Shown in pieces: positions 1 to 7,817 of a DNA stretch of 64,000 nucleotides (position 1 is the first letter of the stretch; every line of letters starts with the position of its first letter). Both the position numbers and the translations under genes were made by a program. The DNA lies in contig NZ_JANCLX010000009.1 of NCBI RefSeq assembly GCF_024295805.1, positions 182,774 to 246,773 on the forward strand, given 5' to 3'. The notes under the pieces were generated by a model. It ran no database searches. It was not told where the DNA came from and saw only the letters and a program-made list of their open reading frames with translations. The stretch comes from Streptomyces cucumeris (GTDB lineage Bacteria; Actinomycetota; Actinomycetes; Streptomycetales; Streptomycetaceae).

Positions 1-90
1 GCGCCGCAGTTGATCGCGCTGGGGAACCTGCCGCCGGAGCGCCAGGCCGCGCGGTTCGCGGCCCGTACGCCCGGCTTCCGGCTCCGCTGA
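1..90 (+). CDS. C-terminal end of an unidentified protein
   Basis: Frame 1 is open from the window edge to a TGA at 88-90 and encodes the last 29 residues of a protein (ending GFRLR). The codons are GC-rich at the third position like the neighbours, and a convergent minus-strand gene begins 33 bp later, which supports this being a real gene end. The fragment is too short to assign a family. Confidence 0.55.
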   Translation, partial: APQLIALGNLPPERQAARFAARTPGFRLR

Positions 91-123
91 CGCGGCGGTC
101 GGACCGGTGGCCGGTCCACCCGG

Positions 124-705
124 TCAGCTTGCCGGGGACTTGCTGGCCGAGCTGACCTGGCACTGGTACTCGGTCCGCTTGGTGATGGTGTAGCTGTCGC
201 TGGCGGTGAAGGTCTCGCTCTGGCCCGGCAGCACGGTCACATAGGTGCTGTCGTAGCCGAGCAGCCCGTCGCCCACGTACTCGTTCCAGCTCACGCTGAC
301 CGAGTAGCGGAAGCTGCGGCTGGGGTCGGTGTTGGTGACCTTCACGTCGTACTTGAACTGCCCGGTGGACTGGTCGTAGCGGCAGTTGGAGCCGCTGGTC
401 TCGGTCGAGGCGTCCGGGTTGTAGGTGGCCGGCGGGGAGTAGCTGTACGAGCTGGACGGGGTCGGGTAGCCCGGGGAGTACGACGATCCGCCCGACGAGA
501 TCCCCGAGGGCAGGTCGGTGGGCACACCGCTGGGCAGACCGCTGGGGTCGGACGCCGGGGAGTCACCGCCGCTGCCACCGGAGCTGAAGCCGCCCAGCCC
601 GCCGCCGCCGTGGCTGCTGCTGCCCCTGCCCTTCTTCCCGCATCCGGTGAGCGCCATCAGCCCGATGAGGGTGACGGCGAGCAGGCGTACAGAACGGCGT
701 TGCAT
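124..705 (-). CDS. Gly/Ser/Pro-rich secreted lipoprotein
   Basis: The 193-residue product begins MQRRSVRLLAV and has a lipobox ending LTGCG around residues 18-23, so it should be exported, lipidated on Cys and anchored to the outer face of the membrane. A flexible linker of about 70 residues rich in Gly, Ser, Pro and Tyr follows, then a C-terminal beta-rich domain of about 90 residues that reads like a small Ig-like or FxLYD-type extracellular module (KVTNTDPSRSFRYSVSVSW). The ATG at 705 is preceded by GGGGGAG at good spacing; a longer reading frame exists upstream but lacks a ribosome site and would bury the signal peptide. Function is unknown. The next gene upstream on the same strand is more than 170 bp away from its 3' neighbour, so it is probably transcribed alone. 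Confidence 0.8.
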   Translation of the reverse strand: MQRRSVRLLAVTLIGLMALTGCGKKGRGSSSHGGGGLGGFSSGGSGGDSPASDPSGLPSGVPTDLPSGISSGGSSYSPGYPTPSSSYSYSPPATYNPDASTETSGSNCRYDQSTGQFKYDVKVTNTDPSRSFRYSVSVSWNEYVGDGLLGYDSTYVTVLPGQSETFTASDSYTITKRTEYQCQVSSASKSPAS

Positions 706-880
706 GGAATTCTCCCCCGTTGAACGGCACAAACAAGCCAACCGGACGCCAGTTGACAAGTGCACGCCACCCTAGCAACGGCACTTCCTACCCCAAAGTC
801 ACATCGGGGCCCGGCCCGGCTCCTGGCAGTCGGAGACGATCTCGTCCGTCACCGCGGTTCCGGGCGGACGAGACCGTTCC

Positions 881-3499
881 TCAGGGGCGGTTGGCCGGGG
901 GCCGGGACTGCCCGGTGCCCTTCACCGCGTCGAGCGCGTAGACACAGCGGTCCTTGCTGCACGCGTACACCACACCCCCGGCGGCCACCGGGGACCCGGT
1001 GATCTCACCGCCGGTGGCCAGCTTCCAGCGGAGCTGTCCGCCCGCCGCGTCCACCGTGTAGAGACAGTGGTCGGCCGAGCCGAAGTGGACGCGCCCGTCC
1101 GCGACGACCGGGGAGCCGATGACCTCGCCGCCCGCGGCGAACCGCCACTTGGGGGTGCCGGTGACCGCGTCGAGCGTGTACAGCGCGCTGCCGCTGCCCA
1201 GATGCACCGAACCGTCGGCGACCAGCACCGGTTCGATGGACTGGCGCGACTCGGTGGCGATCCGCCAGCGGTCGCGTCCGTTCGCCGCGTCCAGCGCGTA
1301 GACCGTGCCCAGGTAGTCGGCGATGTAGATACCGCCGCCGGTCACCGCGGGCCCCGGTGCGTACGCGGGCGCGCACAGGAAGACGGCGGGCGCCTCGAAG
1401 CGCCACCGCACCTCGCCGCGCGCGATGTCGATGGCCAGCACCCGGGTTCCGGCGGTGACATAGACGACGCCGTCGGGCGCCGACAGCAGCCGCATCGGCA
1501 CCCCGCCGCAGGACGCCGCGTCACCGATCGGGTAGGACCAGCGCTCCGCGCCGGTGCGCGCCTCCAGGGCGCGCAGCCGCGCGTCCGCCCACACATAGAC
1601 CGTGCCGTCGTGGATGACCGGCCCGGACTCGGGCGTCTCGAAGTCCGTCTGGAGGCCCTGCTTCTCCCACAGCAGCTCGCCGTTGGCCGCCTCCCACGCC
1701 TGGACGCCGCCGCCACGGGTGCCGGTGATGACCGTGCCGCGGTCCACCTTGAGCGAGTAGACCCAGCCGTCGGTGGACAGCCGCCAGCGCTCGGCGCCGT
1801 CCTCCGCGTCCAGCGCGTAGAGCGTCGGGCCGTCGGAGGCGTGGATCCGGCCGTTGGCCACGGCCATCGCCCAGGCCACGTCACGGGTCTTGAACTGCCG
1901 CCGCCCGGTGCCCACATCCAGCGCGTGCACCTCGAAGGAGGTGACATAGAGCAGATTGTCGGCGACGGCCGGGGTGCCCCAGACGTCGTTGGACATCCGG
2001 AACCGCCAGGGCCGCCAGCGCCCGGGGACACCCGCGCCGCCCGGCCCGTCGGCCGCGTCGGCGGACGCCGCGTGGGACGGCGGCGGCACGGCGCCGGTGG
2101 CCGCGGCCTCCCCGCCGTTCACCCCGCCGGTGGTCATACCACCGGGCGGGCGCACCCAGCCGGTGGCGGGGCCGGTGTCCTGCCGCGCCTGCGGATCGCG
2201 GGTGTCGGCGGCCCGCAGGCCGGGCCCGATCGGCACCTGTGAACCGGGCAGCCGCACCGCGCCGTCGGCCGCGGCGGGCAGGGGCGCGGACGGTACGGCG
2301 GAGGGCGGTCCGGCGGGGGCGGCGTGCCGCCCGGGGCCGATGGAGCCCAGCGCGCTCGGCGGGCTCGCGGCCTCCGGGGCGCGCAGACCGCCGCGCGGAT
2401 CCCCGACGCCCACCGGCTCCCAGCCGCCCGCGCCGGGCGACGCCGCTCCGGCTCCGGCGGACTGTGCGTAGGAGGGCGGCGGTGTGGGCGGACGCTCCGG
2501 CGGCAGCGGAGCCGCGGCGCGCCCGGCGCCACCGCTGCCACCGCCCGGGGCGGACCGGCCGCCACCGGCCGCGGGGCGTGCGGAGCCGCCGCGCACCTGG
2601 TTGCGCCCGCTGCGCTTGCGCTCGATGAGCGCGACGGCGCCGCCGGGCAGCCAGGCCGAGGCCGTACCGCTGTCATCGGCGTTGGAGGCGAAGAGGTGCG
2701 GGGCGAGCTGCGACTGGAGGTCCGCCGGGGAGGGCCGGCGGTCCGCCTCCATCTGCATGCACGACTCGATCAGCGGCCGCAGCTCATCGGGGAGTCCGGT
2801 CAGGTCCGGGCCCTCGCGCAGCAGCATGAACACGGTCTCCACCGGGTTGGCACCGTGGAAGGGGGCGTGTCCGGTGGCCGCGAAGGTCAGGGTGGAGCCG
2901 AGCGAGAAGATGTCGCTCGCGCCCGTCACACTGCGCGAGTCACGCGCCTGCTCGGGCGACATATAGGCCGGGGTGCCGACGGCGACGTTGGTCATCGTCA
3001 GCCGGGTGTTCGAGACACCGGAGGCGATACCGAAGTCGATCACGCGCGGGCCGTCCTCGACGACCAGGACGTTCGACGGCTTCAGATCCCGGTGGACCAG
3101 CCCCGCGCCATGGATGGACTGCAGCGCCTCGGCGACTCCGGCCGCCAGCCAGCGCACCGCCTGGGCGGGCATCGGCCCGCACTCGTTGACGATCTCCTCC
3201 AGGGAGGGCGCGGGGACGTAGGCCGTGGCCAGCCAGGGCACCGCCGCCCGCGGATCGGCGTCGACCACCGCCGCCGTGTAGAAGCCGCTGACCGCGCGGG
3301 CCGCCTCCACCTCGCGGGTGAACCGGACGCGGAAGAGCTGGTCCTCGGCGAGCTCGGTCCGCACCGTCTTGATCGCGACCCGTCGGCCCGATGCCGAGCG
3401 GGCCAGATAGACCAGCCCCATGCCGCCCGCGCCGAGCCGACCGAGCACCTCGAAAGGGCCGATCCGCCTCGGATCGTGCTGCGTCAGCTGCTCCACCAC
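881..3499 (-). CDS. AfsK-like Ser/Thr protein kinase with PQQ beta-propeller
   Basis: About 872 residues. Residues 14-275 form a complete Hanks-type kinase domain: glycine loop GRLGAGGMG, VAIK lysine near 44, catalytic HRDLKPSN near 136-143 and DFG near 155. A low-complexity Pro/Gly/Ala linker of about 200 residues follows, then a C-terminal region of repeated blades with the PQQ-enzyme signature (VYALDAANGRDRW, LYTLDAVTGTPKW). The N-terminal sequence closely resembles AfsK of S. coelicolor, which phosphorylates the antibiotic regulator AfsR and polarity proteins, but several paralogues exist and afsR/afsS are not in the window, so no symbol is given. No transmembrane segment is obvious. The start is one of two tandem GTG codons (3499 or 3496) behind GGGGAGG; an upstream ATG at 3640 would add 47 uncharacteristic residues. 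Confidence 0.9.
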   Translation of the reverse strand: MVEQLTQHDPRRIGPFEVLGRLGAGGMGLVYLARSASGRRVAIKTVRTELAEDQLFRVRFTREVEAARAVSGFYTAAVVDADPRAAVPWLATAYVPAPSLEEIVNECGPMPAQAVRWLAAGVAEALQSIHGAGLVHRDLKPSNVLVVEDGPRVIDFGIASGVSNTRLTMTNVAVGTPAYMSPEQARDSRSVTGASDIFSLGSTLTFAATGHAPFHGANPVETVFMLLREGPDLTGLPDELRPLIESCMQMEADRRPSPADLQSQLAPHLFASNADDSGTASAWLPGGAVALIERKRSGRNQVRGGSARPAAGGGRSAPGGGSGGAGRAAAPLPPERPPTPPPSYAQSAGAGAASPGAGGWEPVGVGDPRGGLRAPEAASPPSALGSIGPGRHAAPAGPPSAVPSAPLPAAADGAVRLPGSQVPIGPGLRAADTRDPQARQDTGPATGWVRPPGGMTTGGVNGGEAAATGAVPPPSHAASADAADGPGGAGVPGRWRPWRFRMSNDVWGTPAVADNLLYVTSFEVHALDVGTGRRQFKTRDVAWAMAVANGRIHASDGPTLYALDAEDGAERWRLSTDGWVYSLKVDRGTVITGTRGGGVQAWEAANGELLWEKQGLQTDFETPESGPVIHDGTVYVWADARLRALEARTGAERWSYPIGDAASCGGVPMRLLSAPDGVVYVTAGTRVLAIDIARGEVRWRFEAPAVFLCAPAYAPGPAVTGGGIYIADYLGTVYALDAANGRDRWRIATESRQSIEPVLVADGSVHLGSGSALYTLDAVTGTPKWRFAAGGEVIGSPVVADGRVHFGSADHCLYTVDAAGGQLRWKLATGGEITGSPVAAGGVVYACSKDRCVYALDAVKGTGQSRPPANRP

Positions 3500-3696
3500 T
3501 TGCCTGCCACCTCCCCGTGGGGGCTTGGAAAAGTACAGCCCCGTGCAGCGTCTCACCGACAAACCGTCCGGCGGCACGCATCCTGCATTCTCTCTGGCGA
3601 AGGCGGCGGTTGCGAACCCGGGGGCGAATCGTCGTGTCATCGGGCGATACGGAGCCGGGCACCGCCCCGTTCGACGGCACGGCCGCCACCTCGCTC

Positions 3697-4572
3697 TCAG
3701 CCCGGTCCCGCCCTGCTCCCCGCGTCGGAGGGGCCGGTCGCCGAGGTGTCGATCACGGCGAAGACCGCGCCCTGATTGTCCGCAAGGACCGCGAAACGCC
3801 CGTACGGCGTATCTTCGGGGTCATTGAGAACTCGCCCGCCCAGCCGGTGGGCCGTGCGCAGCGCCTGGTCGCAGTCCGCCACCACAAAGTACGTGAGGAA
3901 ATGCGCGGGCAGTTCGGCCGGGTACCGCTCGCCGATCACGACCCGTCCGCCGATCGCGTGCCGGGCCCCGGTGGGCTCACCGCGCGGGGACCACAGGACG
4001 AGATCGGGGGCGGGGGCGGAGGCCGGGGCGTGGGTGTCCCGGGGCTCACAGGGGCCGGTGTCACGGGCCCCGCGCACACTGACGGGCTCCATGCCGTATC
4101 CGAAGACCGCCCGGTAGAAGGAGTCGACCGGTCTGGGCTGCCGGGTGTGGACCTCGGTCCAGCCGTACGAGCCCGGGGTGCCGCGCCGCGCGAAGCCGGG
4201 GTGGCTGCCCGCCTGCCACAGCCCGAAGACCGCGCCGCCCGGGTCCGCGGCGGTGGCCATCACACAGGAGTCGTCGATCCACACCGGCGGGGCGATCACC
4301 CGGCCGCCCGCCTCGCGGATCCGGGCGGCGGTCGCGGCGGCGTCCCGGGTGGCGAAGTAGATGTTCCAGACGGTCGGCATCCGCCCGTCGGGCTTGGGCA
4401 CGAGCCCGGCGACGTCCTTCCCGCCGAGTAGGGCGCGGGTGTACGAGCCGTAGTCCGTGGTCCGCTCGTCGAAGGTCCAGCCGAACAGCCCGCCGTAGAA
4501 CCGCTTGCCCGCCTCGAGGTCGGGAAGCATCGCGTCCGCCCAGCAGGGCACACCTTCGGCGAATGCGGCCAT
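3697..4572 (-). CDS. VOC-family protein with two glyoxalase/bleomycin-resistance modules
   Basis: The 291-residue product has two tandem vicinal-oxygen-chelate modules. The first (about 1-125) starts GVPCWADAMLPDLEAGKRFY and ends in DPGGAVFGLWQAG; the second (about 135-280) starts SYGWTEVHTRQPRPVDSFY and ends in NQGAVFAVID. This two-module layout is typical of the large actinobacterial group annotated as hydroxylase or CFP30B-like proteins, whose substrate is generally unknown. An insertion of about 35 residues (GARDTGPCEPRDTHAPAS) interrupts the second module. The ATG at 4572 is preceded by GGGAGGA at nine bases. It lies 197 bp beyond the kinase start and is probably a separate unit. Confidence 0.85.
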   Translation of the reverse strand: MAAFAEGVPCWADAMLPDLEAGKRFYGGLFGWTFDERTTDYGSYTRALLGGKDVAGLVPKPDGRMPTVWNIYFATRDAAATAARIREAGGRVIAPPVWIDDSCVMATAADPGGAVFGLWQAGSHPGFARRGTPGSYGWTEVHTRQPRPVDSFYRAVFGYGMEPVSVRGARDTGPCEPRDTHAPASAPAPDLVLWSPRGEPTGARHAIGGRVVIGERYPAELPAHFLTYFVVADCDQALRTAHRLGGRVLNDPEDTPYGRFAVLADNQGAVFAVIDTSATGPSDAGSRAGPG

Positions 4573-4723
4573 GTCCCGGATCCTCCCGCGTCCTCCTGTG
4601 GGGAGCGTTCTTCCCCACTTGCCACGCTAACGGGGGATCGCTCCCGGCGCCCGCTCCGGAATTCTCACCTTTCGGCCAATCCCGGACCGCCGCCACCGGG
4701 TTCCGCGCAGCTCATCCACCCTC

Positions 4724-4746
4724 GTTATCCACAGGCTGTTGATAAC
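4724..4746. promoter_or_regulatory. Inverted pair of DnaA-box-like 9-mers
   Basis: TTATCCACA on the plus strand (4725-4733) is a perfect consensus DnaA box. Its partner on the minus strand reads TTATCAACA, giving a near-perfect inverted repeat (GTTATC to GATAAC). AT-rich 9-mers are rare in DNA of this composition. A lone inverted pair is not an origin but could bind DnaA as a regulator or titration site, or could be a TetR-type operator by coincidence. Confidence 0.45.
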
Positions 4747-4752
4747 ACGAAT

Positions 4753-4770
4753 CACTCATGTGGGTGAGTG
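4753..4770. promoter_or_regulatory. CACTCA-N6-TGAGTG palindrome
   Basis: A perfect 6-6-6 inverted repeat upstream of the tetR gene at 4918, with an additional half-site (CACTCA) at about 4846. Its position makes it a candidate autoregulatory operator for that TetR protein; this is inference from symmetry and position only. Confidence 0.35.
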
Positions 4771-4917
4771 GCCTCTCCGGGGGCTCTCCCGATGGAAAGC
4801 GACCGGAATAAGCCATTCCGACCTGCTGAGGAGGCCCGACAAACCCACTCATCCCTCGCTAACCCCATTTGCACGCAGCCGAATCGCGCTCTGATCACCC
4901 CTCGGTAAGCTGACGGC

Positions 4918-5565
4918 ATGACAGGACAAGTACGCACCGTCGACGGGCGGGTGGCCGGTCGCCGCGGGCAGGCGACACGGCAGAAGCTGCTCGACTGCCT
5001 CAGCGAGATGCTCAGCTCATCCCCGTACCGAGATGTCAAGGTCATCGATGTCGCACGCAAGGCAGGGACCTCGCCGGCGACGTTCTACCAGTACTTCCCC
5101 GACGTCGAGGGCGCCGTCCTCGAGCTCGCGGAGGAGATGGCCAAGGAGGGCGCGGGGCTGACCGATCTGGTCGCCGGTCGCTCCTGGGCCGGGAAGTCCG
5201 GCGCACAGGCGGCGGAGGACCTGGTCGACGGCTTCCTCTCGTTCTGGCGCAAACACGACGCCATCCTGCGGGTGGTCGACCTGGGAGCGGCCGAGGGCGA
5301 CAAGCGGTTCTACAAGATCCGTATGAAGATCCTCAACGCCGTGACCAACTCCCTGACGGACGCCGTCAAGGACCTCCAGGCCAAGGGCCGGATCGACAAG
5401 AGCGTCAGCGCCCCGGCGGTCGCGGGCACGCTCGTCGCGATGCTGGCCGCCGTCGCCGCGCACCAGAAGGGCTTCCAGAGCTGGGGCGTGAAGCAGGCCG
5501 AGCTGAAGCCGAACCTGGCCTATGTCGTCCACCTGGGTATCACCGGCCGGAAGCCGACCAAATAG
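4918..5565 (+). CDS. TetR-family transcriptional regulator
   Basis: 215 residues. An N-terminal TetR helix-turn-helix lies at about 18-65 (RQKLLDCLSEML, then VIDVARKAGTSPATFYQYFPD), followed by an all-helical ligand-binding domain ending GFQSWGVKQAELKPNLAYVVHLGITG. The recognition helix region is intact, so it should bind DNA as a dimer. It is the TetR gene closest to the catabolic cluster (6.3-30.7 kb) and is the best candidate for the protein that reads the eight AATCTGACG operators, but none of those sites lies in its own promoter, so the link is inference. The ATG at 4918 has no strong Shine-Dalgarno sequence (GGTAAGC upstream), so translation may be weak or leaderless. Confidence 0.9.
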   Translation: MTGQVRTVDGRVAGRRGQATRQKLLDCLSEMLSSSPYRDVKVIDVARKAGTSPATFYQYFPDVEGAVLELAEEMAKEGAGLTDLVAGRSWAGKSGAQAAEDLVDGFLSFWRKHDAILRVVDLGAAEGDKRFYKIRMKILNAVTNSLTDAVKDLQAKGRIDKSVSAPAVAGTLVAMLAAVAAHQKGFQSWGVKQAELKPNLAYVVHLGITGRKPTK

Positions 5566-5622
5566 CCGTCTGAATGCACCGCGCGCCGGTCCGGCCGACC
5601 GGCGGGCCAGCACGTCCTGTCA

Positions 5623-5757
5623 CGCCGCGGGGGGGCGGGCCGGGGGGGGGGGGGGGCCCCCCCCGGGGGGGGGGGCCGGGGGGCGCCCCCGCCCGCCCCC
5701 CCCCCGCCCGCCCCGCCCGCGGCCCCCCCCGCGGCCCCCCCCCCCCCCCCGCGGCCG
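5623..5757. other. 135-bp G/C-only homopolymer tract, probable sequence artefact
   Basis: Not one A or T occurs between 5623 and 5757. The tract contains G runs up to 16 and C runs up to 18, arranged as G-rich then C-rich blocks. It lies between the convergent ends of tetR and the nitroreductase gene, where a GC-rich terminator hairpin is expected. Nothing else in the window resembles it. A collapsed or mis-called hairpin in the assembly is the simplest explanation; any reading frame through it is unreliable. Confidence 0.8.
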
Positions 5758-5820
5758 TTCTCCGGGCTCCGGGCTCCGAAGCGGCAGGGGGCGAGGAGCC
5801 GCCCTGCGGCATCCGCCGTG

Positions 5821-6312
5821 TCACCCGCGCTCGTCGCGCGGCACCGGCTCCAGGCGGAAGAGGCGGATCCGGCGCTCCACCCGCGCCTGGTACCCGGCGT
5901 ACGGCGGCCAGAAGGCCAGCACCGCCGACCACGCCGACTCCCGCTCCGCCCCCTCCAGCAGCCGCGCCCGCACCGCGATGTCCCGGCCCCGCCAGCTGAT
6001 CTCCGCATCCGGGTGCCGCAGCAGGTTCGCGGTCCACGCCGGATGCCCCGGACGGCCGAAGTTGCTGCCGACCAGGATCCAGCCGCCGCCCTCCTCCGGC
6101 ATGCACGCCAGCGGCGTACGGCGCGGCTGCCCGGTCCGCGCGCCCCGGGCCGTGAGGATCACCCCGGGCAGCATCAGCGCGCTCGGCAGCACCCGGCCGC
6201 GGGTGATCCGGTGGACCGCGCGGTCGAACGCCGGGATGACATGGGGGGCCACCCTGGCGAAGGCCCGGGTGGACGACACCTTCCGCACCAGCCGCACCCC
6301 GTAACCGGGCAT
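5821..6312 (-). CDS. Deazaflavin (F420)-dependent nitroreductase-family protein
   Basis: 163 residues with the split-barrel DDN/Rv3547-type pattern: LMLPGVILTARGARTGQPRRTPL, then GGWILVGSNFGRPGHPAWTANLLRHPDAEI and a C-terminal PPYAGYQARVERRIRLF. Members bind coenzyme F420 and reduce quinones, enones or nitro compounds; the exact substrate is not predictable. The ATG overlaps the stop of the upstream acyl-CoA dehydrogenase as TGATG, so the two are translationally coupled and share the operator-controlled promoter at 7670-7690. This makes it a likely reductase of the catabolic regulon. The 3' side runs into the G/C-only tract. Confidence 0.88.
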   Translation of the reverse strand: MPGYGVRLVRKVSSTRAFARVAPHVIPAFDRAVHRITRGRVLPSALMLPGVILTARGARTGQPRRTPLACMPEEGGGWILVGSNFGRPGHPAWTANLLRHPDAEISWRGRDIAVRARLLEGAERESAWSAVLAFWPPYAGYQARVERRIRLFRLEPVPRDERG

Positions 6313-7640
6313 CAGACCGCCACCGCCGCCGCCTGGGCGGCCACCGCGGCCGGCCGGGCGCCGAACAGCCCGCCCAGCTCCGCCGCACGTGCCCGCAACC
6401 GGTGGACGGGACCGAAGAGCAGCTCGTCCGAGGCCGCCCGCTTGAAGGCGAGATGGGCGTCGTGCTCCCAGGTGAAGCCGAGACCGCCGTGAAGCTGGAC
6501 GGCCTCGGCCGCCGCCGCCCGCTGCGCCTCCAGCGCCTGGGCGAGCGCCAGCCCGCCCGCGACCGCGGCCTCGCGGTCCTCCCGTCCGTCCGGGGCCGTT
6601 GTGCCGCCCGTCGCCCACGCCGCGTAGTACGCCGCCGAACGGGCCGCCTGGACCTTCACATACACATCCGCCAGCCGGTGTTTGACCGCCTGGAAGGAGC
6701 CGACCGGGCGGCCGAACTGCTCCCGCTCCCGTACATAGGCGACCGTGCGCGTCAGCGCCGCGTCGGCCACGCCCACGGCCTCGGCCGCGAGGTGGGCGGC
6801 GGCCGTCGCGCCCAGGTGGACCAGCCCGTCCGCCACCCGCGCCGCCGCACCGTCCGCGTCGCCGTTCGTGCCGCCGTTCGCCGTACCGACCGCGGCGCGG
6901 CCGGGGTCCTCGCCGAGCGGCTCCGCCATCACGTTCCGCAGCTCGATCCGGGCCTGCGGCCGTGTCTCGTCGAGTGCGGTCAGCCGGGTGCGGGTGAGTC
7001 CGGCCGCGTCGCCCGGGACCACGAACAGCAGGGTCCGGCCGCGCGTATAGCCCCCGGTGCGGGCGGCGACCAGCAGTACTCCTGCGCTGTGGCCGTCGAG
7101 CACCTGGTCCACCTGCCCGTACAGCCGCCAGCCCGTCCCGCTGTCGTGGCGCGCCTGCACCCCGCCCGCGCGCCCGCCGCCCGCCCAGCCGTTCCGCGCT
7201 CCCCCGGCGGTCTCCGCAGGCGCACCGGTCAGCCCGAGCGCCTCCGGCAGCGCACCGCCCGGTACCGCGAGCGCCGCCGTCAGCTCCCCGGCCGCGATCC
7301 CCGGCAGCAGCGCGGCGCGCTGGGCCCCGGCGCTGAGCCGGGCGATGAGCGGCGCCCCGAGCACGGCGGTGGCCAGCAGGGGCGACGGAAGCAGGGCCCG
7401 TCCCACCTCCTCGCAGACCAGGGCCTGTTCAACGGCTCCGCAACCGGCGCCGCCGTACTCCTCGGGCAGCGCCAGTCCGGACAGGCCGAGCTGCCGGGCG
7501 AGCAGCCGCCACAGCGCGGTGTCATGGCCGGGCGCGGTGCGGACCGCCGCCTTGACCGCATCCGTATCGCACCGCTCCCGCAGCAATTCGCGCACGGTGC
7601 GGCGGATCTGGTCCTGTTCCTCGGTGAACGCGGCGTCCAT
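6312..7640 (-). CDS. Acyl-CoA dehydrogenase family protein
   Basis: 442 residues. The N-terminal helical domain begins MDAAFTEEQDQIRRTVRELL and includes LGLSGLALPEEYGGAG; the middle beta domain carries a Gly/Arg-rich insertion near 160-175; the C-terminal domain has VREREQFGRPVGSFQAVKH and the flavin-contact motif QLHGGLGFTWEHDAHL. It should oxidise an acyl-CoA ester at C2-C3 using FAD. The sequence fits the divergent actinobacterial FadE group linked to steroid and alicyclic acid degradation rather than straight-chain beta-oxidation; that is family-level inference. Start chosen at 7640 behind GGAGGG; the next gene overlaps by one base. The promoter contains operator site 1 at 7670-7690. Confidence 0.92.
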   Translation of the reverse strand: MDAAFTEEQDQIRRTVRELLRERCDTDAVKAAVRTAPGHDTALWRLLARQLGLSGLALPEEYGGAGCGAVEQALVCEEVGRALLPSPLLATAVLGAPLIARLSAGAQRAALLPGIAAGELTAALAVPGGALPEALGLTGAPAETAGGARNGWAGGGRAGGVQARHDSGTGWRLYGQVDQVLDGHSAGVLLVAARTGGYTRGRTLLFVVPGDAAGLTRTRLTALDETRPQARIELRNVMAEPLGEDPGRAAVGTANGGTNGDADGAAARVADGLVHLGATAAAHLAAEAVGVADAALTRTVAYVREREQFGRPVGSFQAVKHRLADVYVKVQAARSAAYYAAWATGGTTAPDGREDREAAVAGGLALAQALEAQRAAAAEAVQLHGGLGFTWEHDAHLAFKRAASDELLFGPVHRLRARAAELGGLFGARPAAVAAQAAAVAV

Positions 7641-7669
7641 CGGCGAGCCCTCCGTCTCCGACCGGCCCA

Positions 7670-7690
7670 TTTCTGACGAGCCGTCATATT
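7670..7690. promoter_or_regulatory. Regulon operator, site 1
   Basis: Palindrome centred on 7680 with arms TTTCTGACGA and CCGTCATATT; seven positions of each arm match the half-site AATCTGACG. It sits about 30-50 bp upstream of the acyl-CoA dehydrogenase start at 7640, overlapping where its promoter must be. It is one of eight such sites in the window, all upstream of cluster genes. Confidence 0.75.
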
Positions 7691-7795
7691 AGGGAGCCGG
7701 TGCACACTTTCCCAGCCCCTCGGCCCGAGCGGCCTCCGCCCATGAGGCCCGGCCACCGCCCCGCATGGCCCGTACCGGCCTGCCGCGTCCGCGCG

Positions 7796-7816
7796 AATCT
7801 GATGTACCGTCAGATT
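7796..7816. promoter_or_regulatory. Regulon operator, site 2
   Basis: Palindrome centred on 7806; arms AATCTGATGT and CCGTCAGATT. It ends one base before the ATG of the Ltp2-like gene at 7818. Together with site 1 it gives each of two divergent promoters its own operator within a 177-bp gap. Confidence 0.8.
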
Positions 7817-7817
7817 C

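Larger units (their letters stand above)
4573..4917. other. 345-bp intergenic region between VOC gene and tetR
   Basis: Divergent promoter region holding no gene that I can support. It contains the inverted DnaA-box-like pair at 4724-4746 and a CACTCA/TGAGTG palindrome at 4753-4770; the word CCACTCATC recurs at 4845-4853. These may be regulatory sites for the tetR gene that follows. No copy of the AATCTGACG operator found in the downstream cluster is present here. Confidence 0.6.

Noticed and set aside
881..3499. Naming the first kinase afsK outright
   Set aside because: The kinase domain is very AfsK-like but afsR and afsS are absent from the window and AfsK-like PQQ kinases have paralogues in Streptomyces.
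4724..4746. Replication origin
   Set aside because: Only two boxes, no AT-rich unwinding region and no dnaA, dnaN or gyrB nearby.
5574..5999. Open frames through the G/C-only tract (for example 141 codons of Gly/Pro/Arg)
   Set aside because: They result from homopolymer runs in a region that is probably mis-sequenced and from antisense to the nitroreductase gene.
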